This document shows positions 63,238-64,000 of a stretch of 64,000 bases of DNA, piece after piece (positions within the stretch are counted from its first letter, which is position 1; each line of letters begins with the position of its first letter). The DNA is from Kappaphycus alvarezii (lineage: Eukaryota > Rhodophyta > Florideophyceae > Gigartinales > Solieriaceae). The notes beneath the pieces are model-generated. The model was not told the origin of the DNA, ran no database searches, and saw only the letters and a list, made by a program, of their open reading frames with translations. Position numbers and translations under genes: made by a program. The DNA is taken from NCBI GenBank assembly GCA_002205965.3, contig NADL03000657.1:1674001-1738000 (forward strand). Reading direction: 5' to 3'.

Positions 63238-64000
63238 AGTCTACCAGAATGTCGATGCGAGGCCAGCCAGCTGACACACCGCGTTGGAGGTTACTGCCAA
63301 CACCGAGTGTCCCAGCAGAAGAATGCCTCGAAGCTTCGAAAAACAGTTCATTGCATGAGTGACCACGGTTCTCACGACCTCTGTGACGACAGAAAGCGCC
63401 TCCGCATGCCACCATTCAAGCATGGAGACGCGGACAGCAATTAGCCTGCTTCTCCAAGGTCAATTCAAAAAGGGAGCATATTGAGAACGAGGGGAGGAGT
63501 TAAGGTTATTTTTGCGCATGGAAAATATTGTCGGTAGTATCCACGCCTGTGAAATTGAGAACGTGCGAGGTTAGTGAAAAACCTAAATTGCAATGGGGTG
63601 TCTGAATTATGCAAGATAGACCCGACACACACGATGACCAGGTGTCGTAGCCTAGTCAATGGAGCCGAGACTTCACTGCTACCTTCAAGCATGCAATGCG
63701 AGCTGCAACAGCGGCACCGTATTCGTCGATTACATTGGACTTCTTCGCTGGCGGTGAAGCCAGTGACACAAACTTGCATCCTAATCTCGAGGTACATCCG
63801 ATTAGATCTTAGCCGAATAGTTAGGACGTGCACAGTCCCCAGTAGATATTGAATGCATTAAACTTCTTTAGAATCTTTATAGTCCTGGCATAACTTCGCA
63901 GGATGGCTGCCACTTTGCTGATTAGCTCCCTGTTCTTCCGTCGTTGTCTGGCGATGGAAATTGCTTCATGTGCCCCTATGGACATACTGTAGAGCTCTCT
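63238..64000 (-). CDS. Possible multi-exon gene running off the right edge
   Basis: Minus-strand segments with coding character: 64000 to about 63825 is open without a stop at the edge (SMSIGAHEAISIARQRRKNR, ELISKVAAILRSYARTIKIL); about 63778-63690 reads KFVSLASPPAKKSNVIDEYG and AAVAARIACLK between an AG acceptor (GAGATTAG) and a GTAGCA site; about 63545-63490 follows the acceptor TTTCACAG; 63445-63241 reads LIAVRVSMLEWWHAEALSVV, MNCFSKLRGILLLGHSVLAV and CQLAGLASTFW, stop. Only some joins keep phase, so the model is tentative. No family recognised. Confidence 0.3.

Overview
The window looks like nuclear DNA of a eukaryote with few genes and many dead transposons. A red macroalga of the Chondrus type fits best. 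The reasons are a GH16 glycoside hydrolase pair, a PrxQ-like peroxiredoxin, an LSG1-type nucleolar GTPase, short GT-AG introns (about 70-250 bp) and layers of LTR, LINE and piggyBac-like relics. The organism is an inference. No rRNA gene, CRISPR array or bacterial operon is visible.

Layout. 1-3310: SINE-like repeat, a decayed LINE on the minus strand, and the endonuclease end of a second LINE on the plus strand. 3312-12000 is the genic island: peroxiredoxin (4304-4762), an LSG1-like gene broken by seven single-base deletions (minus, 5116-6743), a broken intron-containing GH16 copy (7965-9244), a candidate small three-exon gene (minus, 10089-10594) and an intact GH16 gene (10788-11759). 12-20.7 kb: LINE tails, LTR-like element A and a Ty3/gypsy remnant. 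20.8-27.9 kb: AT-rich DNA with almost nothing recognisable. 27.9-29.1 kb: element C. 30.8-31.6 kb: piggyBac-like transposase remnant. 31.6-42.6 kb: LINE copies nested with elements D, B, E and F. 42.7-55.3 kb: several gypsy/chromovirus fragments, element G and an open 206-residue frame of unknown nature. 55.5-56.0 kb: LINE fragment. 57.0-60.7 kb: a nearly full but dead Ty1/copia coding region. 60.8-64 kb: low-complexity DNA, a small serine/proline-rich reading frame and a possible multi-exon gene leaving the right edge.

The most unusual item is a repeated element of about 1.3-1.7 kb, called A-G here. Its ends are TG...CA, and two copies (A and D) have clear 5-bp target duplications, as made by a retroviral-type integrase. 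Each long copy carries a reading frame for an acidic protein of about 200 residues with conserved N- and C-terminal blocks. Downstream of the frame lies a conserved TATA box, about 305-312 bp from the CA end in six of seven copies. The simplest reading is a solo LTR whose U3 encodes a protein, or a non-autonomous element using the same integrase chemistry. All copies here are broken.

The second point of interest is that all nine frame breaks found in the two clearest broken host genes (LSG1, GH16) have the same sign, one base missing, while protein similarity stays high on either side. This is either very young decay or a consensus-sequence artefact.
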